A DNA stretch of 64,000 nucleotides, taken from Chromohalobacter marismortui. Lineage in GTDB: Bacteria > Pseudomonadota > Gammaproteobacteria > Pseudomonadales > Halomonadaceae. The position numbers were made by a program, and so were the translations under genes. The notes beneath the pieces were generated by a model that was not told where the DNA came from, ran no database searches, and saw nothing but the letters and a program-made list of their open reading frames with translations. The stretch spans positions 186,001 through 250,000 of the forward strand of contig NZ_SOBR01000003.1 of assembly GCF_004364315.1 (NCBI RefSeq). Direction: 5' to 3'. Shown one piece after another: positions 7,176 through 16,966 of the stretch (position 1 is the first letter of the stretch; each line of letters begins with the position of its first letter).

Positions 7176-9344
7176 TCACGATGCCTGCGACAGCGCAGTA
7201 TGCGCCGTCAACAAGTGCATCAATCCATGCAGCAGGGTCTCGGGGCTACGCCGTTTACGTTCGCCTGCAAGGCGTTTAACCAGTGGCCGTGTGTCCACCG
7301 CCCACCCTTCGTCACTGAGTTCCATGCGCAGCGACAAGGCCGCCAATTGTGCCGCCAGATAGACCCGCAATTCACAATCCATCGACGCCCCCAACTGTTG
7401 CCAGGCCGTGCGCATCAAGCGCAGCAGGTCGTCCTGCTCGAGCTGCCGATAAACACAGGCACGCATATCGATCTCCAGCGCATCGCCTCGATGCCCCAGC
7501 CAATGGTACACGCCACGCTGGCGACCGCTTTCGGGATCATGGCTCGTCGCGATCCACAACTGCAGCGCCTCGGTATCGTCTGCGGTCAAGGACACGGGCA
7601 AACACGCGAGCGTCACCCGACGCTCGCGTCCACGCAGGCGGCAGGTATGCTGGCCACAAGACTCGGCCAGGTCGACCACGTCGCCTATCGCCAGACGTTC
7701 ACCGGCATACCAGACACGCTGCTGTACACGCGCACGTGCAAGCCAAGGGCTGCCAGCCTCCTGCAACTGTTGTCTAACCTCGACGTCGGGCATCCGCGCG
7801 AACACATGCCAATGACTGCCCAGATGACGACGCGCCAGGGTCAGGCGTTGCGTATCGGAGGGCGGCCAGCGGTGCAAGGGCCACGCCATCGGTAACACAT
7901 CGCCGTGGGCATCCAGCGGCAACATTGGCGCCATCCAGTCCATCCCCCGCGGCCTGCCGCCGGGCCAGAACAAGCCGGTCGCCTGGGCCTCACGCCATGT
8001 CTTGACCATCGGCGGCGGCGTCAAATGCGACTCGAGCCACGTTTGCTGCATGGCACGCGGCGACTCGCGGTGTCGCCACGCGGCGGCCATTAACGCCATC
8101 CCCGGGACATCTCGCTGCAACGTTTCCATCACTCGCATCAACTGATGGCGCTGGGCCATGAGATCACGCGACAACGCCTGCAAGTCCTGCCCGGCGTCGG
8201 TGGGCCGCAGCATGTCGGTGAGCACGTTCTCATCGAAGGTGAACGGCGAGCCCTGACCAACGGCCAAAGCCTCATCCAATAATGCTGGCGCTTCGGCCAG
8301 GCGGATGTCTTCGGGCACCCGCTGACCATGGGAAACATAATATAGCCGCAAGCCGTGACGCATGACGACATCCAGCGCGGCGCCCAGGCGGGGCGCCTCA
8401 TCCACCTTGGTCAATAGACATCCATACAATGGCGCTCCTGCATCGCGAGAGGCACGCTGATAGGTCTCGGCCACCTCTTCGAGCGTATCGCCATGGCTGG
8501 CCGCGTTCAGCAACAGCAGACGCCGAACCGGGCGACCCGCACCGCCGAGACGCGCAATCTGCCCTGCCACACGCTGATCGCGTTGACTCATGCCGACGGT
8601 ATCGACGATGACCATGCGTTTGCCTTCAAGCGCCGACAGCAAGCCTTCGAGATCGTCTTCATGGTGTACTGCATGGACATCGACGCCCAACAGACGCGCA
8701 TAGATGCGCAACTGCTCATGGGCCCCGATACGATAATCATCGGTGGTCACCAACGCCACGTCCTCGCCACCGAAGCGCATCACGTAGCGTGCGGCGAACT
8801 TGGCGGTGGTCGTGGTCTTGCCTACCCCGGTCGGGCCCACGAGCGCGAACACGCCACCGTCCTCGAGCATCGCCGCCTCGTCATCGAGCACCGCAAGACG
8901 CGTCTCCAATTGGCGCCGCGTCCAGGCCAGCAAACGCGGATCGTCCGCCGCGACATCGCTGAGTTCGTCGGGCAGTGCCGCGAGCATTTCGCGTACCAGG
9001 CGTGCGCTGAAGCCGGCGGTAATCAAGCGCTGACGTAGAACGCCATGCACCCCGGGGCGTGCCCTGCGTGGGCGCGGCGTCTCGGCAATATGCGACATCA
9101 AGAGTTCGCGCATGGCCTGCATTTCGGCATACAGGCGGTCCTGACCCGGTGCAGACGAAGCGGGCGCCGCCACGGGCTCGGCTTGCTCGACTAGCGAAGA
9201 CTGTACCTCGTCGGCCACTGCCACGACCTCGACACCCTCCTCCACGCGTTGATTGGAGAGTATCAGGGCATCGTCCCCCAGCGCGTCTCGCACCTGGCGC
9301 ATTGCCTCGCGGCTGTTGACGCCGAGAAAGCGCATCACGCTCAT
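7176..9344 (-). CDS. flhF: SRP-type GTPase FlhF with long C-terminal extension
   Basis: 722 residues. The N-terminal B domain (~1-95; starts MSVMRFLGVNSREAM) and helical N region (~96-165) precede an SRP-GTPase G domain: P-loop GPTGVGKTTT (170-179), TTDDYRIGAHEQL (~200-212), DTVGM (248-252) and the TKVDEA guanine-specificity motif (312-317). FlhF normally ends soon after this; family members are about 380-480 residues. Here about 350 residues follow (370-722), rich in Trp, Arg and Leu, with no membrane helix or motif I recognise. Known FlhF proteins place polar flagella and recruit early basal-body parts. The ATG overlaps the flhA stop by 4 bp, and the FlhG-like remnant follows. The core call is firm; the tail's function is unknown. 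Confidence 0.95.
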   Translation of the reverse strand: MSVMRFLGVNSREAMRQVRDALGDDALILSNQRVEEGVEVVAVADEVQSSLVEQAEPVAAPASSAPGQDRLYAEMQAMRELLMSHIAETPRPRRARPGVHGVLRQRLITAGFSARLVREMLAALPDELSDVAADDPRLLAWTRRQLETRLAVLDDEAAMLEDGGVFALVGPTGVGKTTTTAKFAARYVMRFGGEDVALVTTDDYRIGAHEQLRIYARLLGVDVHAVHHEDDLEGLLSALEGKRMVIVDTVGMSQRDQRVAGQIARLGGAGRPVRRLLLLNAASHGDTLEEVAETYQRASRDAGAPLYGCLLTKVDEAPRLGAALDVVMRHGLRLYYVSHGQRVPEDIRLAEAPALLDEALAVGQGSPFTFDENVLTDMLRPTDAGQDLQALSRDLMAQRHQLMRVMETLQRDVPGMALMAAAWRHRESPRAMQQTWLESHLTPPPMVKTWREAQATGLFWPGGRPRGMDWMAPMLPLDAHGDVLPMAWPLHRWPPSDTQRLTLARRHLGSHWHVFARMPDVEVRQQLQEAGSPWLARARVQQRVWYAGERLAIGDVVDLAESCGQHTCRLRGRERRVTLACLPVSLTADDTEALQLWIATSHDPESGRQRGVYHWLGHRGDALEIDMRACVYRQLEQDDLLRLMRTAWQQLGASMDCELRVYLAAQLAALSLRMELSDEGWAVDTRPLVKRLAGERKRRSPETLLHGLMHLLTAHTALSQAS

Positions 9345-11425
9345 GAGCGGGCTCCGATATTGGTGGTGACACGCAAGGTGCGGTCATCGGGGATTTCGGC
9401 ATTGGACATCACCACCAGGTGGGTGATGCGGCGGCGCAGGAAGCGGGCCAGCAAGGCACGCAAGCTATGCTGCACGACCAGTACGGCAGGCTCGCCCCGC
9501 CCTTCCTGGCGTTCCACGGCGGCCACCGCCTGTTCCATCAAGGTGTCGGCCAGCCCCGGTTCCAGGCCGCCCCCGTTGCTCAATGCTTGCGTCAGTACCT
9601 GTTCGAGATTGGCCTCCAGGCCGATGACATGCATCTCCTGATTGCCGGGGAACCACTGTTGGGTAATCGAGCGTCCCAGCGCCACACGCACCATGGCGGT
9701 CAGTTCGTTGGGATCGGCCTGCTGTGGCGCATACTCGGCCAGCGTATCGAGGATGGTACGCATATCACGAATCGAGACCTCCTCGGCGAGCAGGTTCTGC
9801 AGGATGCGCTGCATCGCGGTCAGGGTCAGCAGCTTGGGCACCACGTCCTCGACCAGCGCCTTGTTCTCGGCGGCGATCTTATCGAGCAATTGCTGCACTT
9901 CCTGACGACCCAGCATGTCATTGGCGTGTCGATGCAGCAGATGGTTGAGATGCGTGGCCACCACCGTACTCGCATCGACCACGGTATAACCGTACACCTG
10001 AGCACGTTCACGCTGCGCGGCATCGATCCATACAGCAGGCAGGCCGAAGGCCGGGTCGTGGGTCGGCGTGCCCTCCACCTGACCCGACACCTGCCCGGGG
10101 TCGATGGCCAACCACTGGCCGGGATGCGCATCGGCGCGGCCCACTTCCACGCCCTTGAGGGTAATGACGTAGGTCGACGGCCCCAATTCGAGGTTGTCGC
10201 GAATATGTACCACCGGCGGCAGAAAGCCGACATCCTGAGCGAACTTCTTGCGCACGCTCTTGATACGCCCCAGCAACTCACCTTTCTGGCGATGATCGAC
10301 CAGCGGAATCAAGCGGTGGCCGACTTCAAGCCCCAGGGTATCGACCAGTTGCACATCGTCCCAACTGGCGTCGGCCACTTCAGGCTGCGGTGGCGGCGTC
10401 TGCGGGGATGCCTCCGGAGTCGCTTGTTGCTGATTGCGACGCCATATCCACCAGGCCAGCCCCCCCAGCAACGCCGTGAACAGCAAGAAAACCAGATTGG
10501 GCATGCCCGGCACCAGGCCCAGCAGGCCCATGACACCGGCGGCCAGTACCAATACCTGCGGGTTATTGAAGAGCTGGCTGATCAGTTGCTGGCCGACATC
10601 CTGGTCGGTATTGACACGCGAGACGGTGACACCGGCAGCCGTGGAAATCACCAGCGCCGGAATCTGCGCCACCAGACCGTCGCCGATGGTCAACAAGGTA
10701 TAGGTATGGGCCGCCTCGGAAAAACTCAGGCTATGTTGCGCCATGCCGATCGCCAGACCACCGATCAAGTTGATCAGCATGATGACGATGCCGGCAATGG
10801 CATCACCACGCACGAACTTGCTGGCCCCGTCCATGGAACCGTAGAAATCGGCGTCCTGGGAGATTTCTTGGCGCCGCGCTCGAGCTTCCTCATCCCCGAT
10901 CAAACCGGCATTGAGATCGGCGTCGATGGCCATCTGCTTGCCGGGCATGGCATCCAGGGTGAAGCGCGCACCGACTTCAGCGATACGGCCAGCGCCTTTG
11001 GTGATGACCATGAAGTTGATCACCACCAGGATCATGAAGACCACCAGACCGACGGCGAAATTGCCGCCGATCAAGAATTCACCGAACGCCTCGATCACCT
11101 TGCCGGCCGCATCGCCCCCCTCGTGCCCCTCCATCAAGACCACGCGCGTGGAAGCGACGTTGAGTGACAGTCGTAACAGGGTCGTGAAGAGCAAGATCGA
11201 CGGGAAGGCCGCGAAATCGAGCGGTTTCTGCGTGAACATGCTCACCAGCAGTACCATGACCGCCAGGGTGATATTGAAGGTAAAGAGAAGGTCCAGCACG
11301 AACGCCGGCAACGGCAGGATCATCATGCTCAGGATCATGATGATCAAGATGGGTCCGGCCAGAACCTTCATACGGGTGTCGGTAAGCCATTCACGACGCC
11401 CCCATAGCTGACTCAACGCATTCAT
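9341..11425 (-). CDS. flhA: Flagellar type III export gate protein FlhA
   Basis: 694 residues, the usual FlhA length. The N-terminal half has about eight membrane helices separated by the conserved cytoplasmic FHIPEP-type loop (ARFTLDAMPGKQMAIDADL..., ~residues 155-190). A linker rich in Pro, Gln and Ala (~335-350) leads to the soluble C-terminal domain that forms the nonameric ring docking chaperone-substrate complexes, among them FliS-FliC, FliT-FliD and FlgN complexes. The FHIPEP signature makes it unambiguous. It overlaps flhB upstream and flhF downstream by 4 bp each, so flhB-flhA-flhF are translated as one coupled unit. Confidence 0.98.
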   Translation of the reverse strand: MNALSQLWGRREWLTDTRMKVLAGPILIIMILSMMILPLPAFVLDLLFTFNITLAVMVLLVSMFTQKPLDFAAFPSILLFTTLLRLSLNVASTRVVLMEGHEGGDAAGKVIEAFGEFLIGGNFAVGLVVFMILVVINFMVITKGAGRIAEVGARFTLDAMPGKQMAIDADLNAGLIGDEEARARRQEISQDADFYGSMDGASKFVRGDAIAGIVIMLINLIGGLAIGMAQHSLSFSEAAHTYTLLTIGDGLVAQIPALVISTAAGVTVSRVNTDQDVGQQLISQLFNNPQVLVLAAGVMGLLGLVPGMPNLVFLLFTALLGGLAWWIWRRNQQQATPEASPQTPPPQPEVADASWDDVQLVDTLGLEVGHRLIPLVDHRQKGELLGRIKSVRKKFAQDVGFLPPVVHIRDNLELGPSTYVITLKGVEVGRADAHPGQWLAIDPGQVSGQVEGTPTHDPAFGLPAVWIDAAQRERAQVYGYTVVDASTVVATHLNHLLHRHANDMLGRQEVQQLLDKIAAENKALVEDVVPKLLTLTAMQRILQNLLAEEVSIRDMRTILDTLAEYAPQQADPNELTAMVRVALGRSITQQWFPGNQEMHVIGLEANLEQVLTQALSNGGGLEPGLADTLMEQAVAAVERQEGRGEPAVLVVQHSLRALLARFLRRRITHLVVMSNAEIPDDRTLRVTTNIGARS

Positions 11426-12591
11426 GGTGTGTCCTTGGCGTCGGCAACGTTTTGCCGAGACGGATCTAACTCATCGGGCACGGGCAGGTCCTGTGGCGTT
11501 TGCGGCCACTCGCCCCCCTCCTCGCGCACGCGTTTCAAGCGGTAGGCCCAAGCCAGAACCTCCGCCACGGCGGTATAAAGATTCGCAGGCACCTCTTGGT
11601 CGAGGTCCACATGCTGATGCAGCGCACGTGCCAGCGGCGGCGCCTCCAGCAACGGCACACCATGCGCTTCACCGAGTTCGCGAATGCGCGTGGCGACCAT
11701 GTCGGCCCCTTTGGCCACGATGCGCGGCGCTTCCATCTGACTCCCTTCATACTGCAATGCCACGGCGTAATGCGTCGGATTGGTGACGATGACATCCGCG
11801 TCCGGCACCTTGGCCATCATGCGTCGCCGTGCCATGGATTGTTGCTGGGCGCGCATGCGCGCCTTGATCTGAGGATCGCCCTCGGTTTCTTTATGCTCTT
11901 TCTTGATCTCGTCCTGGGACATGCGCAGCTTTTTGGTAAAGCTCCATAACTGAAACGGCACATCGATCAATACCACCACGATGAGCGTCGAGACGGATAA
12001 GGCCAGACACAGGGCGGCGAGATCCATCCCGCGCGCCAATGCTTCGCTCAGCGGCAGGTTCCTCAAGCCGAGAAAATCGCCACGATGCCCCCACAGAAAA
12101 GCCACGGCGACACCCCCCACCAACGTCGACTTGGCCACCGCCTTGCCCAGCTCGGCCAGCACCTGCGAGGAGAACATGCGCTTCAAGCCCTTGAGAGGAT
12201 TGAGCTTGGAGAGCTGTGGCTGCAGGGATTTCGCCGATATCAACCAGCCGCCCAGCATGACCGGCGCGAACAAGGCGACGACGGACACGATGAGAAACAA
12301 CGGCAACAAGGACAACAGCATGTTCTTGCCCAGCGACCAGATATGCGACATCAGTACGGCGGTATCGAACACTTCGCCACGCGAGAAGATGAACGACTGC
12401 TCCATGGCCGCTCCCAAGCTGTCGTAGAGGTGCCCCCCCAACATCCAGAGCGTCGCCACGCCCGACGCCAAGATCATGAAGGTGGTCAGTTCACGCGAGC
12501 GCGCGACCTGTCCGTCCTCCTTCGCCTTCTCGAGACGTCGGGGGGTCGGGTCTTCGGTCTTTTCCTCGTCGCTTTCGCTACCCTCGGCCAT
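11422..12591 (-). CDS. flhB: Flagellar export switch protein FlhB
   Basis: 389-residue inner-membrane component of the flagellar type III export gate that switches substrate class from rod/hook to filament. The N-terminus is the typical 'ESDEEKTEDPTPRRLEKAKEDGQVARSREL' region (opening residues only cited here as TEDPTPRRL), followed by four membrane segments. The C-terminal domain contains the autocleavage motif NPTH in the context VIVTNPTHYAVAL (~residue 270). It leads the flhB-flhA-flhF-flhG'-flhE run. The 199 bp upstream, to the end of cheZ, should hold its class II promoter. A second short gene encoding only the FlhB C-terminal fold lies at 26153-26440. Confidence 0.98.
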   Translation of the reverse strand: MAEGSESDEEKTEDPTPRRLEKAKEDGQVARSRELTTFMILASGVATLWMLGGHLYDSLGAAMEQSFIFSRGEVFDTAVLMSHIWSLGKNMLLSLLPLFLIVSVVALFAPVMLGGWLISAKSLQPQLSKLNPLKGLKRMFSSQVLAELGKAVAKSTLVGGVAVAFLWGHRGDFLGLRNLPLSEALARGMDLAALCLALSVSTLIVVVLIDVPFQLWSFTKKLRMSQDEIKKEHKETEGDPQIKARMRAQQQSMARRRMMAKVPDADVIVTNPTHYAVALQYEGSQMEAPRIVAKGADMVATRIRELGEAHGVPLLEAPPLARALHQHVDLDQEVPANLYTAVAEVLAWAYRLKRVREEGGEWPQTPQDLPVPDELDPSRQNVADAKDTP

Positions 12592-12756
12592 GGCCCCTCT
12601 GACATGGTGGCGCTAGGCGCCCGTGCTCGGCCCACCGCCAAGACACCGGACCACCGCATACATCGAATACGAGCTATTTTCTCGGGAACACGGGGCGACC
12701 GATCACTGGAATAGCGACTACTTCACCGTGCTATTCAGGCGACGCAAGGGCGAGAC

Positions 12757-12779
12757 GCTGCCGGCGGGCCACCGGCAGC
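12757..12779. terminator. Stable hairpin just past cheZ
   Basis: Perfect 8-bp inverted repeat GCTGCCGG / CCGGCAGC with a 7-nt loop, starting 12 bp past the cheZ stop in the minus direction. No U-tract follows, so it may stabilise the mRNA 3' end or act with Rho rather than as an intrinsic terminator. The remaining ~165 bp up to flhB (12592-12756) contain no gene and presumably the flhB promoter. Confidence 0.4.
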
Positions 12780-12790
12780 AGGAGGAGGGA

Positions 12791-13480
12791 TCAAAAACCC
12801 AGGCTATCGAGCAGGTCGTCGACCTGGTCCTGGTTGTTGACGATGTCGGCTCCTTCGGGCTTGACCTGCGGCCCATTGAGCAACTCATCACCACCCTTCT
12901 GAGGTTTGCGTGAACGTTCGTCGGCGAGCTGCTGCAACTCTTCCTTGTTATGACCATCCGGTGCGGTATCGATCAGCACTTGCACTAGCTGCTGTTCGAT
13001 CTCACGAATGACATCCATCATTTTCTTGATGACCTGACCGGTCAAATCCTGAAAATCCTGGGCCATCATGATTTCGAGCAACTGCGCGTTGGTCGCCTTG
13101 GTCTGGAGCGGCACATCCCGCAGGAACTCGCGCGTATCCTTCACCAACTCCTTGGCATCATCCAGCTCGACGGGCGCTGCGAACCATTCCTCCCAACGCT
13201 GGTCGAGCTTCTCGGCTCCCGACTCCATGCGCTCTTGCAGCGGCTGTGCCTGGTCGATGGCATTCAGTGACCGTTCCGCCGCTTGCTCGGTCATGTCCGC
13301 GACATAACTGAGGCGATCCCGCGCATCGGGAATCGCTTCGGCCGCCTTTTCGATCTCCTTGTCCAGCCCCAGCTCGCGCATGCTTTCATGCAGCATGCGC
13401 GTCATCTTGCCGATCTTGTGGATCAGATCGTCAGCGGGGGTGCCATCCGTACTATGCTCCGGCTGCGTTTCACCGCTCAT
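12791..13480 (-). CDS. cheZ: CheY-P phosphatase CheZ
   Basis: 229-residue, largely helical protein that speeds dephosphorylation of CheY and ends the chemotactic signal. Long amphipathic helices fit the dimeric four-helix bundle; the active-site segment [17 protein letters not shown] (~residues 140-156) contains the conserved Gln (QDFQDLTGQ) that positions the attacking water. The last residues, [11 protein letters not shown], match the CheY-binding C-terminal helix of E. coli CheZ ([10 protein letters not shown]). The start has a GAGGAGGG ribosome-binding site. Immediately downstream of cheY, as in enterobacteria. Confidence 0.97.
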   Translation of the reverse strand: MSGETQPEHSTDGTPADDLIHKIGKMTRMLHESMRELGLDKEIEKAAEAIPDARDRLSYVADMTEQAAERSLNAIDQAQPLQERMESGAEKLDQRWEEWFAAPVELDDAKELVKDTREFLRDVPLQTKATNAQLLEIMMAQDFQDLTGQVIKKMMDVIREIEQQLVQVLIDTAPDGHNKEELQQLADERSRKPQKGGDELLNGPQVKPEGADIVNNQDQVDDLLDSLGF

Positions 13481-13502
13481 GGCCTGCCCTCCTCGTGCGA
13501 AC

Positions 13503-13892
13503 TTACTTGCCCAGTTTCTCGAAAATCTTGTCCAGCTTCTCTTCCAGCGTGGCGGCGGTGAACGGCTTCACGACATATCCATTCGCCCCCGCCTGCGCGG
13601 CGGCGATGATGTTTTCCTTCTTGGCTTCCGCCGTGACCATCAGCACCGGCAGTTCCGAAAGGGCATCGTCCTGACGGATCTCCTTGAGCATCGATAGCCC
13701 ATCGAGGTTAGGCATGTTCCAGTCCGAAACCACGAACTCGAAGCCACCGGCCCGCAGCTTGTTGAGGGCTTCCTGACCGTCTTCCGCTTCATCGACGTTA
13801 TTGAAGCCCAACTCCTTGAGCAGGCTGCGCACGATGCGCCGCATGGTCGGGAAGTCATCCACGACCAGAATGCTCATGTTCTTGTCTGCCAT
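13503..13892 (-). CDS. cheY: Chemotaxis response regulator CheY
   Basis: 129-residue single receiver domain that binds the flagellar switch protein FliM when phosphorylated. Acidic pocket Asp residues lie in [11 protein letters not shown], the phosphoacceptor Asp in [13 protein letters not shown] (~residue 58), the conserved Thr in VLMVTAEA (~88), and Lys in [16 protein letters not shown] (~110), all as in E. coli CheY (129 aa). It precedes cheZ with a 22-bp gap and follows the 4HB-type receptor gene. All functional residues are present, so it should be the active motor-control CheY. Confidence 0.98.
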   Translation of the reverse strand: MADKNMSILVVDDFPTMRRIVRSLLKELGFNNVDEAEDGQEALNKLRAGGFEFVVSDWNMPNLDGLSMLKEIRQDDALSELPVLMVTAEAKKENIIAAAQAGANGYVVKPFTAATLEEKLDKIFEKLGK

Positions 13893-13952
13893 ACATCCTC
13901 CGATTCATTCAACTTGGCTGATTCATTCGCGTCGCGAGCCTGTACTCTAAAG

Positions 13953-13973
13953 GGGCGCATTGAACACGCCCCG
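13953..13973 (-). terminator. Weak hairpin between MCP gene and cheY
   Basis: On the minus strand GGGGCG-N9-CGCCCC is followed by TTTAGAG. The 6-bp all-GC stem and short T run suggest a partial terminator or attenuator that could lower cheYZ read-through from the receptor gene; functional status is a guess. Confidence 0.3.
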
Positions 13974-13984
13974 GGCGGCATGGC

Positions 13985-15688
13985 TTAGAACTCTTCCCAT
14001 TCGTCTTCTTCTTGGGTGGCCGGCGCGCGCTTGGCCGGCACACGCTGAGAGGCACCCTGCGCAGAAGTCGTTGGCGTGGCGGACGACCCGGCGGACTTGC
14101 CGGCCGACGTATTGGCACGCGGCAACTGGCGCGTGCTGCCGCCCGGCAAGCGGAACGTGGACACCACATCTTCCAGGCGCTGCGCCTGTTCCTCGAGCGA
14201 CGCAGAGGCGCTGGAGGCTTCCTGAACGAGAGAAGCGTTCTGCTGGGTCACCTGGTCCATCTGGGTCACGGCCTGGCTGACCTGCTCGATACCATCGCTC
14301 TGCTCCTGCGACGCCGCGGAGATTTCATCCATGATGTCACTGACGCGTTTCACCGCCGCGACGACATCGCGCATGGTGGTTTCAGCGTTGCCCACCAGTT
14401 CGGAGCCCTGTTCGATCTGGGTGGTCGAGGTATGAATCAAGCCCTTGATTTCCTTGGCGGCTTCGGCGCTGCGGCTGGCCAGATTACGCACCTCGCTGGC
14501 GACCACCGCAAAGCCACGTCCCTGCTCCCCGGCACGCGCCGCCTCGACCGAGGCGTTCAACGCCAGGATGTTGGTCTGAAAGGCGATCGAATCGATCATG
14601 CCGATGATATCGGAGATCTGCTTGGAGCTTTCAGTGATGCCCTGCATGGTCGTGGAGACCTCCTGCATGACATCGCCACCGCGCCCGGCCGTGGTCGAGG
14701 CATCGCTGGCCAGGGAACTCGCCTGACGCGCATTGTCGGCATTCTGGCGCACGGTGGAGGTCAGCTCTTCCATGCTGGAAGCCGTTTCTTCGAGCGAGGC
14801 GGCCTGCTGCTCGGTGCGCGACGACAAATCGGCATTCCCGGAAGCAATCTCGCGAGCGCCGCCATGAATCGAGCCACTGGCGTCACGTACGGAGGTGACC
14901 GTCCCCACCAAACCGTTTTGCATGTCGCGCATGGCGTTGAACAACCGCCCGATCTCGTTCTTGCCGCGCTCGGCGATGGTGTGCGAGAGATCGCCCTTGG
15001 CGATGTGCTCGCAATGCTCGACCGCTTCGTCCAGCGGCTTGACCACCGACTTGACGAGCATCAGGCGCACCAGGATCGCCACGACGATGGCGAGAACCAA
15101 CAGCACGATGGAGAGGATTTCCATCAACCGGCTGTTGTCGGCATCGGCGGCGATGGCCGCGTCGACGCGAGCTTCAGCGTACTGGATGAAATCGCGCACG
15201 CTGTCGTCGAGAGTATTCATCAACGGGTTGATACGCTGATCATCCTCGGTACGCACGGCCTCCTCGCCCGCGGTCATCTGGCGCTGGATCTCGTCACGCA
15301 AGGCGACAAAGGCATCGTCGATACGTGCCGCGTACTCTTGTCCAGTATCGGTCTTGGCCACGTCATCGAACTGACCAATGCGCGTGCCGGCGTTTTGCAG
15401 CGCCGCCTCGATCTCGTCTTGAAGCTGCTGCGCGCGCTCGCTATGTTCGGCTTCCACCGCATTGCGATAGCTGGCCAGCAGACCGCGCGCGCGTATCAGG
15501 TTCACGGTGGCACGGTTGATGGTGTTGGTCTGCTCGAACCCGATGGTGCCGATGGTACCCATCGCCTCGGCGCTTTTCTGGTTGGAATAGAATCCCATGG
15601 CACTGATGATCGCGCACATGACGACCATGACGGTCAATGCGATCGTCAAGCTGGCCCTGACCGAAAGGTCGTTCAGCATTTTTCCCAT
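13985..15688 (-). CDS. Methyl-accepting chemotaxis protein, 4HB ligand domain
   Basis: 567-residue transmembrane receptor. TM1 is near residues 12-34 ([19 protein letters not shown]), then a ~150-residue periplasmic helical domain of the four-helix-bundle (Tar-like) class, TM2 near 190-212 ([17 protein letters not shown]), a HAMP domain (~213-265), and the methylation and signalling helices with the invariant hairpin ([33 protein letters not shown]; cited by start [11 protein letters not shown]). The C-terminus, after a flexible Ala/Pro/Thr-rich linker, ends DEWEEF, resembling the NWETF tether that recruits CheR and CheB in enterobacterial Tar and Tsr. It occupies the slot where E. coli has tar/tap, though here it is between cheB and cheY. 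Ligand unknown. Confidence 0.95.
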   Translation of the reverse strand: MGKMLNDLSVRASLTIALTVMVVMCAIISAMGFYSNQKSAEAMGTIGTIGFEQTNTINRATVNLIRARGLLASYRNAVEAEHSERAQQLQDEIEAALQNAGTRIGQFDDVAKTDTGQEYAARIDDAFVALRDEIQRQMTAGEEAVRTEDDQRINPLMNTLDDSVRDFIQYAEARVDAAIAADADNSRLMEILSIVLLVLAIVVAILVRLMLVKSVVKPLDEAVEHCEHIAKGDLSHTIAERGKNEIGRLFNAMRDMQNGLVGTVTSVRDASGSIHGGAREIASGNADLSSRTEQQAASLEETASSMEELTSTVRQNADNARQASSLASDASTTAGRGGDVMQEVSTTMQGITESSKQISDIIGMIDSIAFQTNILALNASVEAARAGEQGRGFAVVASEVRNLASRSAEAAKEIKGLIHTSTTQIEQGSELVGNAETTMRDVVAAVKRVSDIMDEISAASQEQSDGIEQVSQAVTQMDQVTQQNASLVQEASSASASLEEQAQRLEDVVSTFRLPGGSTRQLPRANTSAGKSAGSSATPTTSAQGASQRVPAKRAPATQEEDEWEEF

Positions 15689-15775
15689 GTCGTCTCCTGA
15701 TGAGTTCCCTGACGTCGGTTGCGGTGGTTGAGTCGATGATGAATAAGGGGGCCCCGGTTTGTTGTCTAGGTCGCG

Positions 15776-16849
15776 TCATACCCGCTGTGCGCGTCCGGAG
15801 GCTTCGGCGCGTTTCATCAGCGCAGCGGGGATCTCGGAGAGCGCGATGGTATCGATCGCCGCCCCCGCGACGATCGCCTCGCGCGGCATGCCGAACACCA
15901 CGCAGCTTTCTTCGTCCTGGGCCAGGGTGTAGCTCCCGGCCTGGCGCATCTCCAGCAAGCCCGCCGCACCATCCCGGCCCATGCCGGTGAGGATCACGCC
16001 GATGGCGTTGCGTCCTGCGCTTTGCGCAGCGGAATGAAACAACACGTCCACCGAGGGACGATGGCGATTCACGGGCGGCGCATCATCCAGACGTATTACA
16101 TAGTTGGCGCCCGACCGCGCGAGTTTCATGTGCCAGTCGCCGGGCGCGATATAGACGTGACCGGGCAGCACACGCTCACCGTCGACGGCTTCCTTGACCG
16201 AGATGCGGCATAGCTTGTCGAGACGTTCGGCAAAAGATTTCGTGAAACCGCCCGGCATGTGCTGCGTAATCAGGATCGCCGGGCTATTGGCCGGCAGAGG
16301 CTCCAGCACATGGCGGATGGCTTCGGTGCCCCCCGTCGAGGCACCGATGATGATGACTTTCTCACTCGACAGGATCGGCGCCTTGAGCGGTGCTGCATCC
16401 TTCGCCGGCGGCTGCTTGGCCACGGCCTTGGGACGCGAGCGCGCTGCCGCGCGGATCATGTCGGCGATCATTTCGGTGTATTCGAGCATGCCTTCGCGGA
16501 TGCCCATCTCCGGCTTGGCGACGAAATCGACGGCGCCGAGTTCCAGGGCACGCAGGGTGATCTCGGATCCCTTTTGCGTCAGCGACGACACCATCAATAC
16601 CGGCATGGGGCGTAAACGCATCAAGCGCTCGAGAAAATCGAGCCCATCCATGCGGGGCATTTCCACATCCAGCGTCAACACGTCGGGGTTGGTACGCTTG
16701 ATGAGATCCCTGGCCACCAGGGGATCGGGTGCCGTTGCCACGACCTCCATATCCGGCTGACTGTCGATGATCTTGCTCATCAGGTCGCGAATCAGCGCCG
16801 AGTCATCGACACATAGCACCTTGATCTTATTCGAGGACAACGCCACCAC
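15776..16849 (-). CDS. cheB: Chemotaxis methylesterase/deamidase CheB
   Basis: 357 residues. Receiver domain at ~8-130 with Asp pair ([11 protein letters not shown]), phosphoacceptor in [12 protein letters not shown] (~60) and Lys in FVAKPEMGI. After a basic linker (~140-165) comes the methylesterase domain with catalytic Ser in [12 protein letters not shown], His in [11 protein letters not shown] and Asp in [10 protein letters not shown]. It removes methyl groups from receptor glutamates and deamidates glutamines, adapting the response; phosphorylation by CheA activates it. It follows cheR by ~117 bp, which carry a possible sigma-28 promoter, and precedes the 4HB receptor gene. Confidence 0.97.
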   Translation of the reverse strand: MVALSSNKIKVLCVDDSALIRDLMSKIIDSQPDMEVVATAPDPLVARDLIKRTNPDVLTLDVEMPRMDGLDFLERLMRLRPMPVLMVSSLTQKGSEITLRALELGAVDFVAKPEMGIREGMLEYTEMIADMIRAAARSRPKAVAKQPPAKDAAPLKAPILSSEKVIIIGASTGGTEAIRHVLEPLPANSPAILITQHMPGGFTKSFAERLDKLCRISVKEAVDGERVLPGHVYIAPGDWHMKLARSGANYVIRLDDAPPVNRHRPSVDVLFHSAAQSAGRNAIGVILTGMGRDGAAGLLEMRQAGSYTLAQDEESCVVFGMPREAIVAGAAIDTIALSEIPAALMKRAEASGRAQRV

Positions 16850-16936
16850 TCCTTAATCTTCGTGTCAGGGCACGTCAGGCATGACCCATGAAGCCAGCCA
16901 ACGTACTACCAGGCACGGCAAACCGATATGCATGTT

Positions 16937-16963
16937 CTATCGGCCGGTCGCGTGAACACTGAA
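16937..16963 (-). promoter_or_regulatory. Possible sigma-28 promoter before cheB
   Basis: The minus strand carries GCCGATAG (revcomp of 16937-16944), close to the FliA -10 consensus GCCGATAA, preceded at 15 bp by TTCA, or at 14 bp by TCAG, where TCAA/TAAA is expected. The -10 is good and the -35 is weak. Confidence 0.4.
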
Positions 16964-16966
16964 GGG

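Noticed and set aside
9419-11167. 582-codon plus-strand frame opposite flhA
   Set aside because: His/Gln/Asp-rich antisense shadow of flhA with no domain or ribosome-binding site.
14012-15700. 562-codon open frame on the plus strand opposite the 4HB-type MCP gene
   Set aside because: High-GC antisense shadow; the minus strand has a complete receptor with conserved domains and the shadow protein has no recognisable pattern.
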